Of a stretch of DNA of 64,000 bases, positions 18,217-28,514 are shown piece by piece. A model generated the notes under the pieces. That model saw nothing but the letters and a program-made list of their open reading frames with translations, was not told the DNA's origin and did no database searches. The DNA is from Cycloclasticus sp. symbiont of Bathymodiolus heckerae (GTDB taxonomy: Bacteria > Pseudomonadota > Gammaproteobacteria > Methylococcales > Cycloclasticaceae). The position numbers and the translations under genes were made by a program. The stretch lies in assembly GCA_002101235.1 (NCBI GenBank), contig LWTL01000115.1:18559-82558 (forward strand), read 5' to 3'. Each line of letters starts with the position of its first letter. Within the stretch, counting starts at the first letter, position 1.

Positions 18217-19662
18217 TTAGAAATGCTCAGCGTTAACCCATAAATGCACATAAATACTGGCAACATAGCCTAAAGCAATAACCGGCGTCCATTTAAGGTG
18301 TGAAGCAAACGTGTAAATACCACGAGCTTGACCCATTAGCGCAACACCAGCAGCAGAACCAACAGATAGTAAACTACCGCCAACACCGGCCGTTAGTGTT
18401 ACTAGAAGCCATTGACCATGAGACATTTCAGGCTGCATTGTTAACACAGCGAACATAACCGGAATGTTATCAACAATCGCAGATAGTACACCAACAATAA
18501 CATTGGCTGTTGTTGGGCCTAATTGGCCGTACATTGCTTCAGATACCATGCCTAAATAGCCCATAAACCCAAGACCACCTACAGCCATAATAACGCCGTA
18601 GAAGAAGAATAAGGTATCCCACTCAGCGCCAGCTACCTTCTTGAATACGTCAAACCCTTCAGGTGGGGTATGACGATCTGAACTTTCAAGGTCCATTCCT
18701 TCTTGGAAGCTGTCTTCGAGATGGTGAGTCTCTTTAGACACGGTTTTTTTCAAGTAATAACCAAAGAATTTCAAATAGGCTAAACCAAGCATCATGCCCA
18801 TAGCAGGAGGTAAGTGAAGGAAGTTATGGAAGCTAACAGCAGTAACGATAGTTAGTAAGAATAAAACAACGATAGTGATACCACCGCGTTTCATTTTTAG
18901 CTCTTCGCCTTCAACCATGTCTGGCGAGCCAGCAGGAATGAAGAAATGCATAATAGCTGCAGGAACAACATAGTTCACAACAGACGGTAAGAATAACGCG
19001 AAGAATTCAGTGAATTGAATAATACCTTTTTGCCATACCATCAACGTTGTAATGTCGCCAAATGGGCTGAATGCGCCGCCGGCATTAGCACCAACAACAA
19101 TAGCAACACATGATATTGCAACAAACTTAGGCTCTTTTTTGCCAACAGTTAATGCAACAGTACACATGATTAACGCCGTTGTTAAGTTATCTGCAACAGG
19201 TGAGATAAAGAAGGCTAAGATGCCTAATAACCAGAATAAAGCTTTATAACTAAAGCCTTTTTCAACTAACCAGCCGCGTAGAGCATCAAATACGCCACGT
19301 TCAATCATTGCGTTGATGTAAGTCATCGCAACCAGTAAGAAGAAGAATAACTCTGAATATTCAAGGAAGTTATGCCTTATTGCTATTTCAGCAGCATGAT
19401 CAAAACCGTGTTGTTGATAAACAATGGCAATTAAAATCCAAATAAGGCCGGCTGCTAAAAGAACAGGCTTGGATTTTCGTAAATGTAATTGTTCCTCAAA
19501 AATAACCAAGGTATAGGCTAAAACAAATATAACCAAAGCGATGTAACCAACAGTGTGGTCTGTTAAATCAAGTTGAGTATGCTCACCTGTACTTTGGGCG
19601 AAGGCCAAACTTGGCAAGAAAACAAGGAATAAAAGCCCTGTGAAGCGCGTTATAAAGTTCAT
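18217..19662 (-). CDS. nhaD: Sodium:proton antiporter NhaD
   Basis: Ion-transporter superfamily; multi-TM, SPVADNLTTALIM, GANAGGAFSPFGDITTLMVW. Confidence 0.92.
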   Translation of the reverse strand: MNFITRFTGLLFLVFLPSLAFAQSTGEHTQLDLTDHTVGYIALVIFVLAYTLVIFEEQLHLRKSKPVLLAAGLIWILIAIVYQQHGFDHAAEIAIRHNFLEYSELFFFLLVAMTYINAMIERGVFDALRGWLVEKGFSYKALFWLLGILAFFISPVADNLTTALIMCTVALTVGKKEPKFVAISCVAIVVGANAGGAFSPFGDITTLMVWQKGIIQFTEFFALFLPSVVNYVVPAAIMHFFIPAGSPDMVEGEELKMKRGGITIVVLFLLTIVTAVSFHNFLHLPPAMGMMLGLAYLKFFGYYLKKTVSKETHHLEDSFQEGMDLESSDRHTPPEGFDVFKKVAGAEWDTLFFFYGVIMAVGGLGFMGYLGMVSEAMYGQLGPTTANVIVGVLSAIVDNIPVMFAVLTMQPEMSHGQWLLVTLTAGVGGSLLSVGSAAGVALMGQARGIYTFASHLKWTPVIALGYVASIYVHLWVNAEHF

Positions 19663-19871
19663 GAACGTCCTTAAAATTGTGTAAAAAAGTCATCAATACG
19701 ATGCTAGTCAAATGAGTTTTGACTGACGTATTAAACGATACATTATATAAGACTAGCAGAGGCTCAACAAATTTAAAGTTAAAAAATTTAAATATTGGTA
19801 AAGAAATCAATATAAAATTTGAACTTATAGCTTTTAAAATACACTACGTAAAAAATATTGGAAATTTTAGA

Positions 19872-20438
19872 ATGATAATAAAAATAATATTAACCATGCT
19901 TCTATTTGTAAGTAACTATGCATTTTCACATGGCAATATTGATAATAAAGATGGTGCCTGTACGTTAAACATTGGTCATGAAAGAAGTATTCATTTGAGT
20001 GCTTATCAGCCTTCAACGCACGAAGGTGAGGTTTTTTGTCAAGGCGTGCCGGATGTAGTTGATACCACGATTGTATTGGACTTTATGGAAGAAGATTCTA
20101 AAGGTTTTGCATTTGCTTTTTCTATTGGCTATATGAATAACGAAGTGCTTGAGCCATTAAGTTCTTTGCCGTTTCAGTTGTATCCACAGGGCTCAATTTT
20201 ATTAAACTTCACACCTCAAGCTGAAGGAAAGTATCGTGCTAAGGTTATGTACTTAGATAAAGAGGGACATGACACATCAAAAGAATTTGATTTTTATATT
20301 GGAGAGTTAGGCCCCAATAGCCGAGAACCGTCTAGCACGCAACAAATTGTTAAATGGATATTTATATTCATGTTGGTTTTTGGCGGAATATATTTGGTTT
20401 ACACCAAAAGGGTTAATCGAGAAAAGGGCGAGCTTTAA
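19872..20438 (+). CDS. Hypothetical membrane-anchored protein with signal peptide and C-terminal TM
   Basis: MIIKIILTMLLFVSNYAFSHG signal peptide; IVKWIFIFMLVFGGIYLVYTKR; shorter start chosen inside ORF 19719-20438. Confidence 0.6.
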   Translation: MIIKIILTMLLFVSNYAFSHGNIDNKDGACTLNIGHERSIHLSAYQPSTHEGEVFCQGVPDVVDTTIVLDFMEEDSKGFAFAFSIGYMNNEVLEPLSSLPFQLYPQGSILLNFTPQAEGKYRAKVMYLDKEGHDTSKEFDFYIGELGPNSREPSSTQQIVKWIFIFMLVFGGIYLVYTKRVNREKGEL

Positions 20439-20575
20439 GGGTAATGTAGTTCATGTGACTAACTGGGTTATCTAAAGTAGCTAAACTATTGAATTATTAA
20501 TATTAATTTTCTGCTCAGGATTGATTAATTTAAAATCTCAACCATACTAATGAAAAATATTGAGATTGTTAAGTC

Positions 20576-21416
20576 ATGAGTGTTGCTGAAATTAAGTTTT
20601 ATGATGAAAAAAAAGCAGTCGTTACCAATATCCTTGACGCAGCAGTTAAAACGCTTGATTTTGATCAAAAAAGCTACATAGAAGCTAAAGCAAAGCTCAT
20701 GCAAATTATTGAGAAGCCAGGTTATGAAGGGCTTGGTTTAGGTGAGATTGTATCTATTACTAATAAAGTGATTGCTAAAGTAGCGGAGCATTCTGGCTAT
20801 GTGATTGTTGAATCACCAGAAAATAATGCTGGCAATACGGGTAATGTTGCAAATGCAGAGTTAGAGGCTGATGATGCTCAAGGGGGGGAAGCGGCGACTT
20901 CTGCAATAAGAGCTAAGGTTATCCCCAGTAGCGTGAGCCGAAGTAGTGGAGTGGTTGATGAGAAGCCTAAAAAACAGAGCCTTCGAGGCAAAGAAAAGCT
21001 ACTTCAATTGATGAGGCTATTGCCACCCTTAATTTCTAGGGATGATATAGAAGTTTATTCGGCGCAAATTAGAAATGCACGTTTAGCACCTTCAACAGGT
21101 GCAAGCCCTCCTAGAACAACGGGTGACTTTGAAAAAATAGTCGTTAATGAAGTGCTAGAAACGTATACCTTTGAGTTTGATCGATTAGTGAGGGAGCAAC
21201 CTAAAGCCTTTGTTGAGTCAGTGGAAATGTCGAGTGGTCGAATTAGAAAGGTTGATATTTCAGACAAACTGCGTAAGCAGTTGGCAAGAACAGGGTCGGT
21301 GGCAGAGTTTTTTAAGCCTTAAAGACCTAGTTGACCGTCACATTAAAGAATATGAAAATCCAGAAGGTGAAGAGAGTAGTAAGGTAAGTAGCCTATTTTT
21401 TTGGAGAAAAAAGTAA
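20576..21416 (+). pseudogene. Hypothetical protein with probable frameshift at a T6 run near the C-terminus
   Basis: ORF 20576-21322 ends shortly after GAG TTTTTT AAG; dropping one T fuses it to ...FLSLKDLVDRHIKEYENPEGEESSKVSSLFFWRKK (to 21416). Confidence 0.5.
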
Positions 21417-21420
21417 ACGG

Positions 21421-22341
21421 CTAGCGTTTCTTTTTCCAATTCTTTTTTCGTGCGGCCTTTAATGCTGCTTTTTCCGCAATAATACGCTCAGTTTTTACAA
21501 TCTCAGCTTCAATTATTTCGGGTGTTTCTAGTGTAACACTACCTAATGCGCCACTTCTAAAGTCATGTATGAAGAGGGCTGATGCTTTATTCAAGTTTAC
21601 ATGCCCACCACTGACTAGTGCGCCACGCTTTCGTCCAATCGCTTCAAGTAGCTCCGTCTCATCGCGAGGAGGTTCTTCTAATGAATACCGTTCAAATAAC
21701 GCGCTGGGGTGGTTATTTAAGAAGTATTCAGCAGCGTAATAAGCAATATCATCATATTCTATAGCGGTGTCTTTTATAGCGCCTGTAATAGCTAGGCGAT
21801 AGCCGCTGTCTAGATTTTCAACCTTTGGCCACAGTAACCCGGGCGTATCGTACAAAATAATATTGTTACCTAAATCAATACGTTGCTGGGTTTGAGTGAC
21901 AGCGGGTTCATTGCCTGTTTTAGCAATGGTTCTGTCGGCAAGGGTGTTAATGAGTGTCGATTTCCCCACGTTGGGAATACCTGTGATGAGGCAAGTAATA
22001 GGGGATATTTTTGTACCTTTATTAGGGAAAAACTTTCGGCATAAAGCGAAAATTTGCTCACTCTTATTAGGCTGTTGCAAGTTCAGAGCAAGTGTTTTTG
22101 TGTTCTTTTTTTGTTCTAAGTATTCTTGCCACTCTTTGGTCAAGGCATCGTCAGCCAGATCAGTTTTATTAAGAATTTTAATACATGGTTTGTTGCCGCG
22201 AATTTCAGCCAGCATCGGGTTTTCACTGCTGAAAGGAATCCTCGCGTCCAACACTTCAATAAACATATCAACTTCAGGGAGACGTTTTTTGATCTCTTTT
22301 TGGGCTTTGTGCATATGCCCGGGGTACCAGTTAATACTCAT
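21421..22341 (-). CDS. rbgA: Ribosome biogenesis GTPase YlqF/RbgA
   Basis: INWYPGHMHKAQKEI; circularly permuted GTPase: NKTDL before GIPNVGKSTLIN. Confidence 0.94.
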   Translation of the reverse strand: MSINWYPGHMHKAQKEIKKRLPEVDMFIEVLDARIPFSSENPMLAEIRGNKPCIKILNKTDLADDALTKEWQEYLEQKKNTKTLALNLQQPNKSEQIFALCRKFFPNKGTKISPITCLITGIPNVGKSTLINTLADRTIAKTGNEPAVTQTQQRIDLGNNIILYDTPGLLWPKVENLDSGYRLAITGAIKDTAIEYDDIAYYAAEYFLNNHPSALFERYSLEEPPRDETELLEAIGRKRGALVSGGHVNLNKASALFIHDFRSGALGSVTLETPEIIEAEIVKTERIIAEKAALKAARKKNWKKKR

Positions 22342-22353
22342 CGTTTTTTCTTA

Positions 22354-22563
22354 TTAGTAGTGTGGCGGCACATCATCAAGCGCGTTAAAAAGAGACTGCT
22401 CGCCATTGCTAGGGTCTTGAGCGCCTTCTTTTAACTGCTTGAGCTGCTTTTGTAATGAATCAAGTTGGTCTTGCTGACGGCAAATGACACGATCCAATTG
22501 CTGGATCGTGTCTTCTTGGTAAGCCGCTTTAATTTCAAGCTCAGTTATTCGCTCGTCAACCAT
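22354..22563 (-). CDS. slyX: SlyX family protein
   Basis: 69 aa coiled coil, ERITELEIKAAYQEDTIQQL-type sequence, C-terminal DVPPHY. Confidence 0.9.
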   Translation of the reverse strand: MVDERITELEIKAAYQEDTIQQLDRVICRQQDQLDSLQKQLKQLKEGAQDPSNGEQSLFNALDDVPPHY

Positions 22564-22566
22564 GCG

Positions 22567-24366
22567 TTAAGAAACCTTCTTTGCTTTTTTCTTTTTAGGT
22601 TTTTTAGTGTACGTTTTTTTCTTGCCATTAGCCGGTTTAGCAGATGTGGCAGCTGGTTGAGCAACGTGGTCTGTTGTTTCAATGTCCAACGGTTGGTTAC
22701 GCACACGCAGTTTTTTAAGGCTTTTAAATACAATGTCAGGCATGCCTTTAGGTAGCTCAATATAGCTGTGGTCATCGCGTAGTTCAATGTGGCCAATGTT
22801 TCTTGGTTCAACATCCGCTTCATTAGCAATAGCGCCAACAATATCGCCAGGTGTGGCATTGTGGTTTTTACCCACAGCAATGCGGAAGTTATCCATAGGG
22901 ACTTTTACATTACCGCGTTTGCTTTTAGGTGCATCGCCTCTTTCAGGTCTGAACGATTTGCTCTCACGTATTCTAGGTGAGCGTTCGCCACGGGCAGGGC
23001 GGTCATCACTGCTGTTATGCGTTTTAACTTTTTTGCCCTTTTTACCTTCTTCTAATTCTAGAGGTTTGCTTTTTTGCGCCATAAACGCCAAAGCACTTGA
23101 TAATTGCACTGGGTCCGTATCGTGTTCTTCCAAATAAGATTGAATGATTTGCTGGAAAAACGCCAAATCTTTATGGCCAAGCGCCTCAGTAATGCTTTCT
23201 TTAAACTGGCTAACGCGTTTTTCGTTAACTTGCTGACGTGTTGGTAGTTCCATTGGTTTAATGGCTTGCTTAGTCGCGTTTTCAATTGCGCGTAATAAAC
23301 GACGTTCGCGTGGTGCAACAAACAAAATCGCTTTACCGGTTCTACCGGCACGGCCAGTACGACCAATACGGTGAACATACGCTTCAGTATCGTAAGGAAT
23401 ATCGTAGTTAATTACGTGACTAATACGTTTAACATCAATACCGCGAGCGGCAACATCGGTTGCAACTAGGATATCAATTTGGCCTTTTTTCAATTGCGCA
23501 ATCGTACGTTCGCGTAAAGACTGTGTCATATCACCATTAATGGCTGACGCAGAGTAACCTCGCGCTTCAAGCTTGTCAGCCAGTTCAACCGTTAATGCTT
23601 TTGTACGCACAAACATAATAATACCGTCAAAGTCTTCCACTTCAAGAATACGTGTTAACGCATCCAATTTATGAAGGCCACTCACCATCCAAAAACGCTG
23701 TTCAATACTATCAACAGTAGAGGTTTTAGAGGCAATCTTAACGCTTTTAGGATTGTTCAAATACTTGTCAGCAACGCGGCGAATAGGCGCAGGCATGGTG
23801 GCTGAGAATAGAGCTGTTTGGCGGTCTTTTGGTGCTTGCTCTAAAATCCACTCAATATCATCAATAAAACCCATACGAAGCATTTCATCGCCTTCGTCTA
23901 ACACGATGGTTTTAAGATTATGTAGCTTTAATGTCTTACGGCGTAAATGATCCATCACACGACCAGGCGTGCCCACAACAACATGCACACCACGCTTTAA
24001 TTGGCGTAACTGAGTGTCCATCGCTTGGCCACCGTAAATAGGTAGTACGTTAAAGCCTTTCATAGCGCCGGCATATGTTTTGAATGCCTCGGCTACTTGA
24101 ATAGCCAGTTCGCGTGTTGGTGCTAAAACTAGTACTTGTGGTTCAGCCTTACTTAAATCTATTTTAGATAAAAGAGGTAACGCGAATGCGGCAGTTTTAC
24201 CTGTACCTGTTTGTGCTGTGCCAATAATATCGTCACCCTGTAATAAAAGGGGAATAGCTTCCGCTTGAATAGGGGACGGTTGTTCGTAGCCTATGCGTTT
24301 CAGAGCGTCGAGTACAGGTGTAGACAGCGCTAAATCAGCGAAGCCTATTGAGGATTGGGATGTCAT
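22567..24366 (-). CDS. deaD: DEAD-box ATP-dependent RNA helicase (DeaD/CsdA type) with C-terminal RNA-binding domain
   Basis: GTAQTGTGKTAAFALP, VLDEGDEML, SATMP, HRIGRTGRAGRTG; Lys-rich tail. Confidence 0.94.
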   Translation of the reverse strand: MTSQSSIGFADLALSTPVLDALKRIGYEQPSPIQAEAIPLLLQGDDIIGTAQTGTGKTAAFALPLLSKIDLSKAEPQVLVLAPTRELAIQVAEAFKTYAGAMKGFNVLPIYGGQAMDTQLRQLKRGVHVVVGTPGRVMDHLRRKTLKLHNLKTIVLDEGDEMLRMGFIDDIEWILEQAPKDRQTALFSATMPAPIRRVADKYLNNPKSVKIASKTSTVDSIEQRFWMVSGLHKLDALTRILEVEDFDGIIMFVRTKALTVELADKLEARGYSASAINGDMTQSLRERTIAQLKKGQIDILVATDVAARGIDVKRISHVINYDIPYDTEAYVHRIGRTGRAGRTGKAILFVAPRERRLLRAIENATKQAIKPMELPTRQQVNEKRVSQFKESITEALGHKDLAFFQQIIQSYLEEHDTDPVQLSSALAFMAQKSKPLELEEGKKGKKVKTHNSSDDRPARGERSPRIRESKSFRPERGDAPKSKRGNVKVPMDNFRIAVGKNHNATPGDIVGAIANEADVEPRNIGHIELRDDHSYIELPKGMPDIVFKSLKKLRVRNQPLDIETTDHVAQPAATSAKPANGKKKTYTKKPKKKKAKKVS

Positions 24367-24640
24367 TTATAAAGCCTTAATATAGGGGACAGAGAAGGCG
24401 TTAACTGAGAATCAATTATGCGTCTGTCAGAGATAAAGTCGGCATTATACGCTATTTAGGCTTGTAACTGTTGAAATACTCTATTTAAAACAGTGAGATA
24501 GAAAGAAAATAAAGAACATGAAAATAAACAGAGTGATGGCTTCAGAGGAAAGAAACAGTATTAAACATTCAGAATGGGTAAATTTAGTCTATTATTTTAG
24601 TATTAAGCGTTGATGTTGCCCAAGGGATGGGGCGCAAGGT

Positions 24641-25240
24641 ATGAAGGAGAAGAAATTGATACATAATGTAAAGCTGGTTTTCATATTGGCAACTATTGTC
24701 GTGTTTTTGTCGGCTTGTAGCAGCGCTTTGCCTAAAGCAGAAAATAAAACAAAGTCACCGTGGCGTACATTTTCGGAAGCTATGGCTGCTTACGATGGCA
24801 TTGTCGTTAACCAATCAAATAAGGCTGACTTACGTAAACTCGGGTTCGATCCGTACTCTACGCCAAATGTAAAGATTCTCTCTTACTTGGATATCATCCG
24901 TAAATTTGTACCCAATAATTCAGTAAAGCATGAGCAAATTCCTTTGAACGTTCGGAAGTGCTTAGCAAAGCAGGAGCTCTGCATTGCATATGAAGCAAGT
25001 CCCGGAACGCTTAAAAGAAAACGTGTGGGCAGTACATTCCTTGATTTATTGAAATTCAAGCGTAAAACGATTGAAACAGGTTGGCGCTTTAATGCGTTGA
25101 TCGTGCTTGATGACGGTGTTGCTGTGTATAAAATATGGAACGGCGTTCCTATTATTGACTCTGAGAAAACACGAAAGAATCCGTTGGGACCTCTACAAGG
25201 ATCGGGTGGTTCTTTGGCCAGGGATGCGGCAGGGATATGA
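24641..25240 (+). CDS. Hypothetical lipoprotein
   Basis: Signal peptide with lipobox FLSACSS; RBS aaggag. Confidence 0.7.
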   Translation: MKEKKLIHNVKLVFILATIVVFLSACSSALPKAENKTKSPWRTFSEAMAAYDGIVVNQSNKADLRKLGFDPYSTPNVKILSYLDIIRKFVPNNSVKHEQIPLNVRKCLAKQELCIAYEASPGTLKRKRVGSTFLDLLKFKRKTIETGWRFNALIVLDDGVAVYKIWNGVPIIDSEKTRKNPLGPLQGSGGSLARDAAGI

Positions 25241-25335
25241 TGACCTCCAATAACTAAAGTACATGGAAACCATTTCGGTTAAATGATCTACACTTACAAT
25301 TATTCATAATAAAAAAGTAATGCAGGGGCGCTAAC

Positions 25336-28167
25336 TTGAGGGTTGCAAAACAAGATAAAAACATTGAGTTGTTTCAGCAACTCTTTGAGAGAGTAGATGA
25401 AGCATCTTTATTGATGAAAGATGGTGTATTTATTGATTGCAATGCTGCTGCGGTCAAAATGGTTGGCTATCCAAGCAGAGAGGCGTTAGTCAGATGCTGC
25501 CCAGAAGAACTGTCGCCCCCTAACCAGCCTAATGGTGAATTATCAGCAGAAGCAATTAAAAAACATGGGGCTTTAACGAGGCAAAAAGGAACGCAGTGGT
25601 TTGATTGGGTCCGTTTACGGTACGATGGTTCGGCCATATATCTAAATGTTTCATTAACCTTGCTGATGTTGGGTGGGGAAGAATATATTCATGTTTTGTG
25701 GCGCGAGCATTCTAAAGATGACTCGAAACGTCAAATTGATTCGATGACTCAGTTCATTGAAAAAATGGGTGATGCCCACCTTGTTCTTAAAAACGGTGTT
25801 TATATGGAATGTAACCAAGCAGCGGCTGATATGCTTGGTTATCCCGATAAACAAAGCGTACTTAATTTGGGGCGTGAGAGTTTTTACCCCGAGTTTCAGC
25901 CCGATGGTAGTAATTCATTAGAGAAAGCCAAAAAGGTTATTGAAAAGACGCGTAAAGAAGGCTCCCTCAGTTTCGAGTGGACGTATAAAAAGCGTGATGG
26001 TTCGCTTTTGCATGCTATGTTGATGATGACATTTGCCTTTATTGATGGCGAAGAAATTCTTCATATTGTTTGGCGGGATATGTCTCCACAACTTAAGGCA
26101 CAATCTGATTCGATTAAAGAATTACTCGGCCGGATGGGCGATGCCTCTTTGCTCATTAAAGACAATAAGTATATTGATTGTAACCAAGCGGCGGCAGACT
26201 TGCTTGGTTACCCAACTAAACAGGCGCTATTAGGTATTCATCCCATCAAAATTTCTCCAGAGACTCAACCAGATGGCCGTGATTCTGTTGAAAAAGCAAA
26301 TGAACTCATGGCAAGGGGTTATGAAGAAAGTTCAAGCTATTTTGAATGGATGCACCTTAAGCGTGATGGCTCGCAAATTCTTGTTGAGGCTCTACTAACC
26401 CCCGTTAAAATCAATAATGAAGAAATGATTCATGTGATTTGGCGTGATATTACAAATATTAAGCGTCAACAACATGAGTTAATAGAAAGCGAGCAAAAAT
26501 ATAAGGCATTATTTGAAGATTCAGCTGATGCAATGCTCATCATTGATGGCGAAAAGTTCGTAGATTGCAATGAGGCAGCCATTGAAATGCTTGGTTATGA
26601 CGATAGGGGGGAGATGTTAGAGAAGCATCCATCTGAATTATCGCCGCCTAAACAAGAAGACGGTCAACATTCTTTTGAAAAAGCTAATGAGATGATGAAA
26701 ATTGCTTTTGATAAAGGCTCCCACCGTTTTGAATGGGATCACGTGCGTAAGAATGGTGAGGTTTTCCCCGTCGAGGTGTTAGTAACCGTTATAGACTTCG
26801 ATGACAGGCAACTTTTGCATATTGTTTGGCGAGATATTACAGAGAAGAAGAAAGCGCAAGAACAAATCAAAAAGTTAGCCTACGAAGACGATTTAACAGG
26901 GCTGGCCAATAGGCGCACGCTTGTTGAACGGTTAGAGCATGTTTTAGCTATTTATAAGCGAACACACTATAAAGGTGCGCTGCTGTTTATCGATTTAGAC
27001 TACTTTAAGAATATTAACGATACCTTAGGGCATATCGCAGGTGATAGCCTCTTGAAACAAGTATCCAAGCGGCTTAGTTCAACAGTAAGGTTGGGTGACA
27101 CAGTCTCACGTTTTGGTGGAGATGAGTTTGTCATTATGCTTGAAGATCTAGATAAAGATGCAATTTATGCTGCCAGCAAAGCAGAAATGGCATGCGAAAA
27201 TTTATTGAGCGATTTGAACCTCCCGTATGAGCTCAATGGTAAAGAAGTGTTTGTTTCTGCCAGCATTGGCGTAACCATGTTCAGCGAAAAAAGTTTAACA
27301 AGGGTATTGCTGCAACAGTCAGACATTGCTATGTACCAAGCTAAAGCTTCAGGGCGTAATGCCATCCGCTTTTTCGACCCTGTTATGCAGCAAGCAATTG
27401 ATGAGAGAGCTAAAACAGAGCAACTCATTAAAGATGGCTTATCTAATAACCAATTTGAATTGCATTACCAATTACAAGTTAACGAACATGGTAATGCACT
27501 CGGCGTAGAAGCCTTGCTTCGTTTGAAGCACTCAGAGCAAGGCTATATTCCGCCTATGGAGTACATTCCTATTGCTGAAGAAACAGGGTTGATAGTCCAT
27601 GTTGGTCAATGGGTGTTAGATACCGCATGTCAGCAATTAAAACAGTGGGAAAATAAGCCTAGTACAGCCAATATCACCATTGCTGTTAACGTTAGCCCAT
27701 TAGAATTCAAAGAAGAAAGTTTTGTACTTAATGTATTAGGAGCTATTAGGCGAAGCGACATTAATCCAAAACGGCTAAAGTTGGAGCTTACTGAGACAAT
27801 GTTAGTGGATGATGTTGATGACATTATTCTAAAAATGAACCTCTTAAAAGAAAATGGTGTGCAGTTCTCAATGGATGACTTTGGAACGGGCTATTCATCG
27901 CTGCAATACCTCAGACAGTTGCCGTTAGACCAGCTCAAGATTGACCAATCATTTGTGCGCGATTTAGAGCACGATGAACAAGATAGATCTATTGTGAAAA
28001 CCATCATCGCAATGGGGCAAGGTTTAGGTCTTGATGTTATCGCCGAAGGTGTAGAGAACACTCAGCAGCAAGAGATGTTATTAGAATATGGGTGTAGTAA
28101 TTACCAAGGCTACCTGTTTGCAAGACCCTTACCCATCGGTGAGGTTGAGGAGCTGCTGAACGCTTAG
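25336..28167 (+). CDS. Diguanylate cyclase/phosphodiesterase with four tandem PAS domains (PAS4-GGDEF-EAL)
   Basis: Four homologous about 120-aa segments each with CN(A/Q/E)AA...G(Y) and ending H(I/V)xWR(D/E); RFGGDEF; GVEALLRLKH; DDFGTGYSSL. Confidence 0.95.
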   Translation: MRVAKQDKNIELFQQLFERVDEASLLMKDGVFIDCNAAAVKMVGYPSREALVRCCPEELSPPNQPNGELSAEAIKKHGALTRQKGTQWFDWVRLRYDGSAIYLNVSLTLLMLGGEEYIHVLWREHSKDDSKRQIDSMTQFIEKMGDAHLVLKNGVYMECNQAAADMLGYPDKQSVLNLGRESFYPEFQPDGSNSLEKAKKVIEKTRKEGSLSFEWTYKKRDGSLLHAMLMMTFAFIDGEEILHIVWRDMSPQLKAQSDSIKELLGRMGDASLLIKDNKYIDCNQAAADLLGYPTKQALLGIHPIKISPETQPDGRDSVEKANELMARGYEESSSYFEWMHLKRDGSQILVEALLTPVKINNEEMIHVIWRDITNIKRQQHELIESEQKYKALFEDSADAMLIIDGEKFVDCNEAAIEMLGYDDRGEMLEKHPSELSPPKQEDGQHSFEKANEMMKIAFDKGSHRFEWDHVRKNGEVFPVEVLVTVIDFDDRQLLHIVWRDITEKKKAQEQIKKLAYEDDLTGLANRRTLVERLEHVLAIYKRTHYKGALLFIDLDYFKNINDTLGHIAGDSLLKQVSKRLSSTVRLGDTVSRFGGDEFVIMLEDLDKDAIYAASKAEMACENLLSDLNLPYELNGKEVFVSASIGVTMFSEKSLTRVLLQQSDIAMYQAKASGRNAIRFFDPVMQQAIDERAKTEQLIKDGLSNNQFELHYQLQVNEHGNALGVEALLRLKHSEQGYIPPMEYIPIAEETGLIVHVGQWVLDTACQQLKQWENKPSTANITIAVNVSPLEFKEESFVLNVLGAIRRSDINPKRLKLELTETMLVDDVDDIILKMNLLKENGVQFSMDDFGTGYSSLQYLRQLPLDQLKIDQSFVRDLEHDEQDRSIVKTIIAMGQGLGLDVIAEGVENTQQQEMLLEYGCSNYQGYLFARPLPIGEVEELLNA

Positions 28168-28221
28168 GGCTGTTAGCGTTGAATTTAAACGATGTTGAAT
28201 GATTGATGCAGGTAAGAAAAA

Positions 28222-28257
28222 TAACTCCTTATAAATCTAGGGGTTATTTTATTTTCT
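28222..28257. terminator. Bidirectional terminator-like hairpin
   Basis: aataactcc ttataaatcta ggggttatt flanked by A/T runs on both sides. Confidence 0.6.
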
Positions 28258-28258
28258 T

Positions 28259-28280
28259 GGGGTGGCGGGGATTGAACTGA
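28259..28280 (-). repeat. Degenerate copy of the ssrA 3' end (att-like)
   Basis: ggggtggcggggattgaact versus gaggtggcgggaattgaacc at the ssrA 3' end: about 17/20 identical, same orientation. Confidence 0.5.
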
Positions 28281-28514
28281 ACTTCTAACTATTTGAAATT
28301 TAAGTTAATATTCGGTTTAAATTAAATCGATGTTACTATGAATATTACTTAAAACGCATGTCACCAAGTTGATTCCCAAACGCTCTAAAAATGCGCTAAT
28401 TGGTAGAGCAATTTATAATTTCTTAAATTCAAACTATACTCCAACTTGATGGTAATTTTAGCAAGTTGTTTTGCTTTTTTAGCTGTTTGAATACTTTATT
28501 TCGGAATAATTTAA

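Noticed and set aside
21896-22357. 153-aa plus-strand ORF opposite rbgA
   Set aside because: Antisense shadow of a well-supported gene; no RBS or recognisable domain.
22545-22880. 111-aa minus-strand ORF overlapping the deaD 3' end
   Set aside because: Alternate frame of deaD on the same strand; composition is that of a shifted Lys-rich tail.
28259-28330. A complete tRNA gene on the minus strand
   Set aside because: Only T-arm/acceptor 3'-like sequence is present; no D-arm, anticodon arm or 5' acceptor strand could be built upstream.
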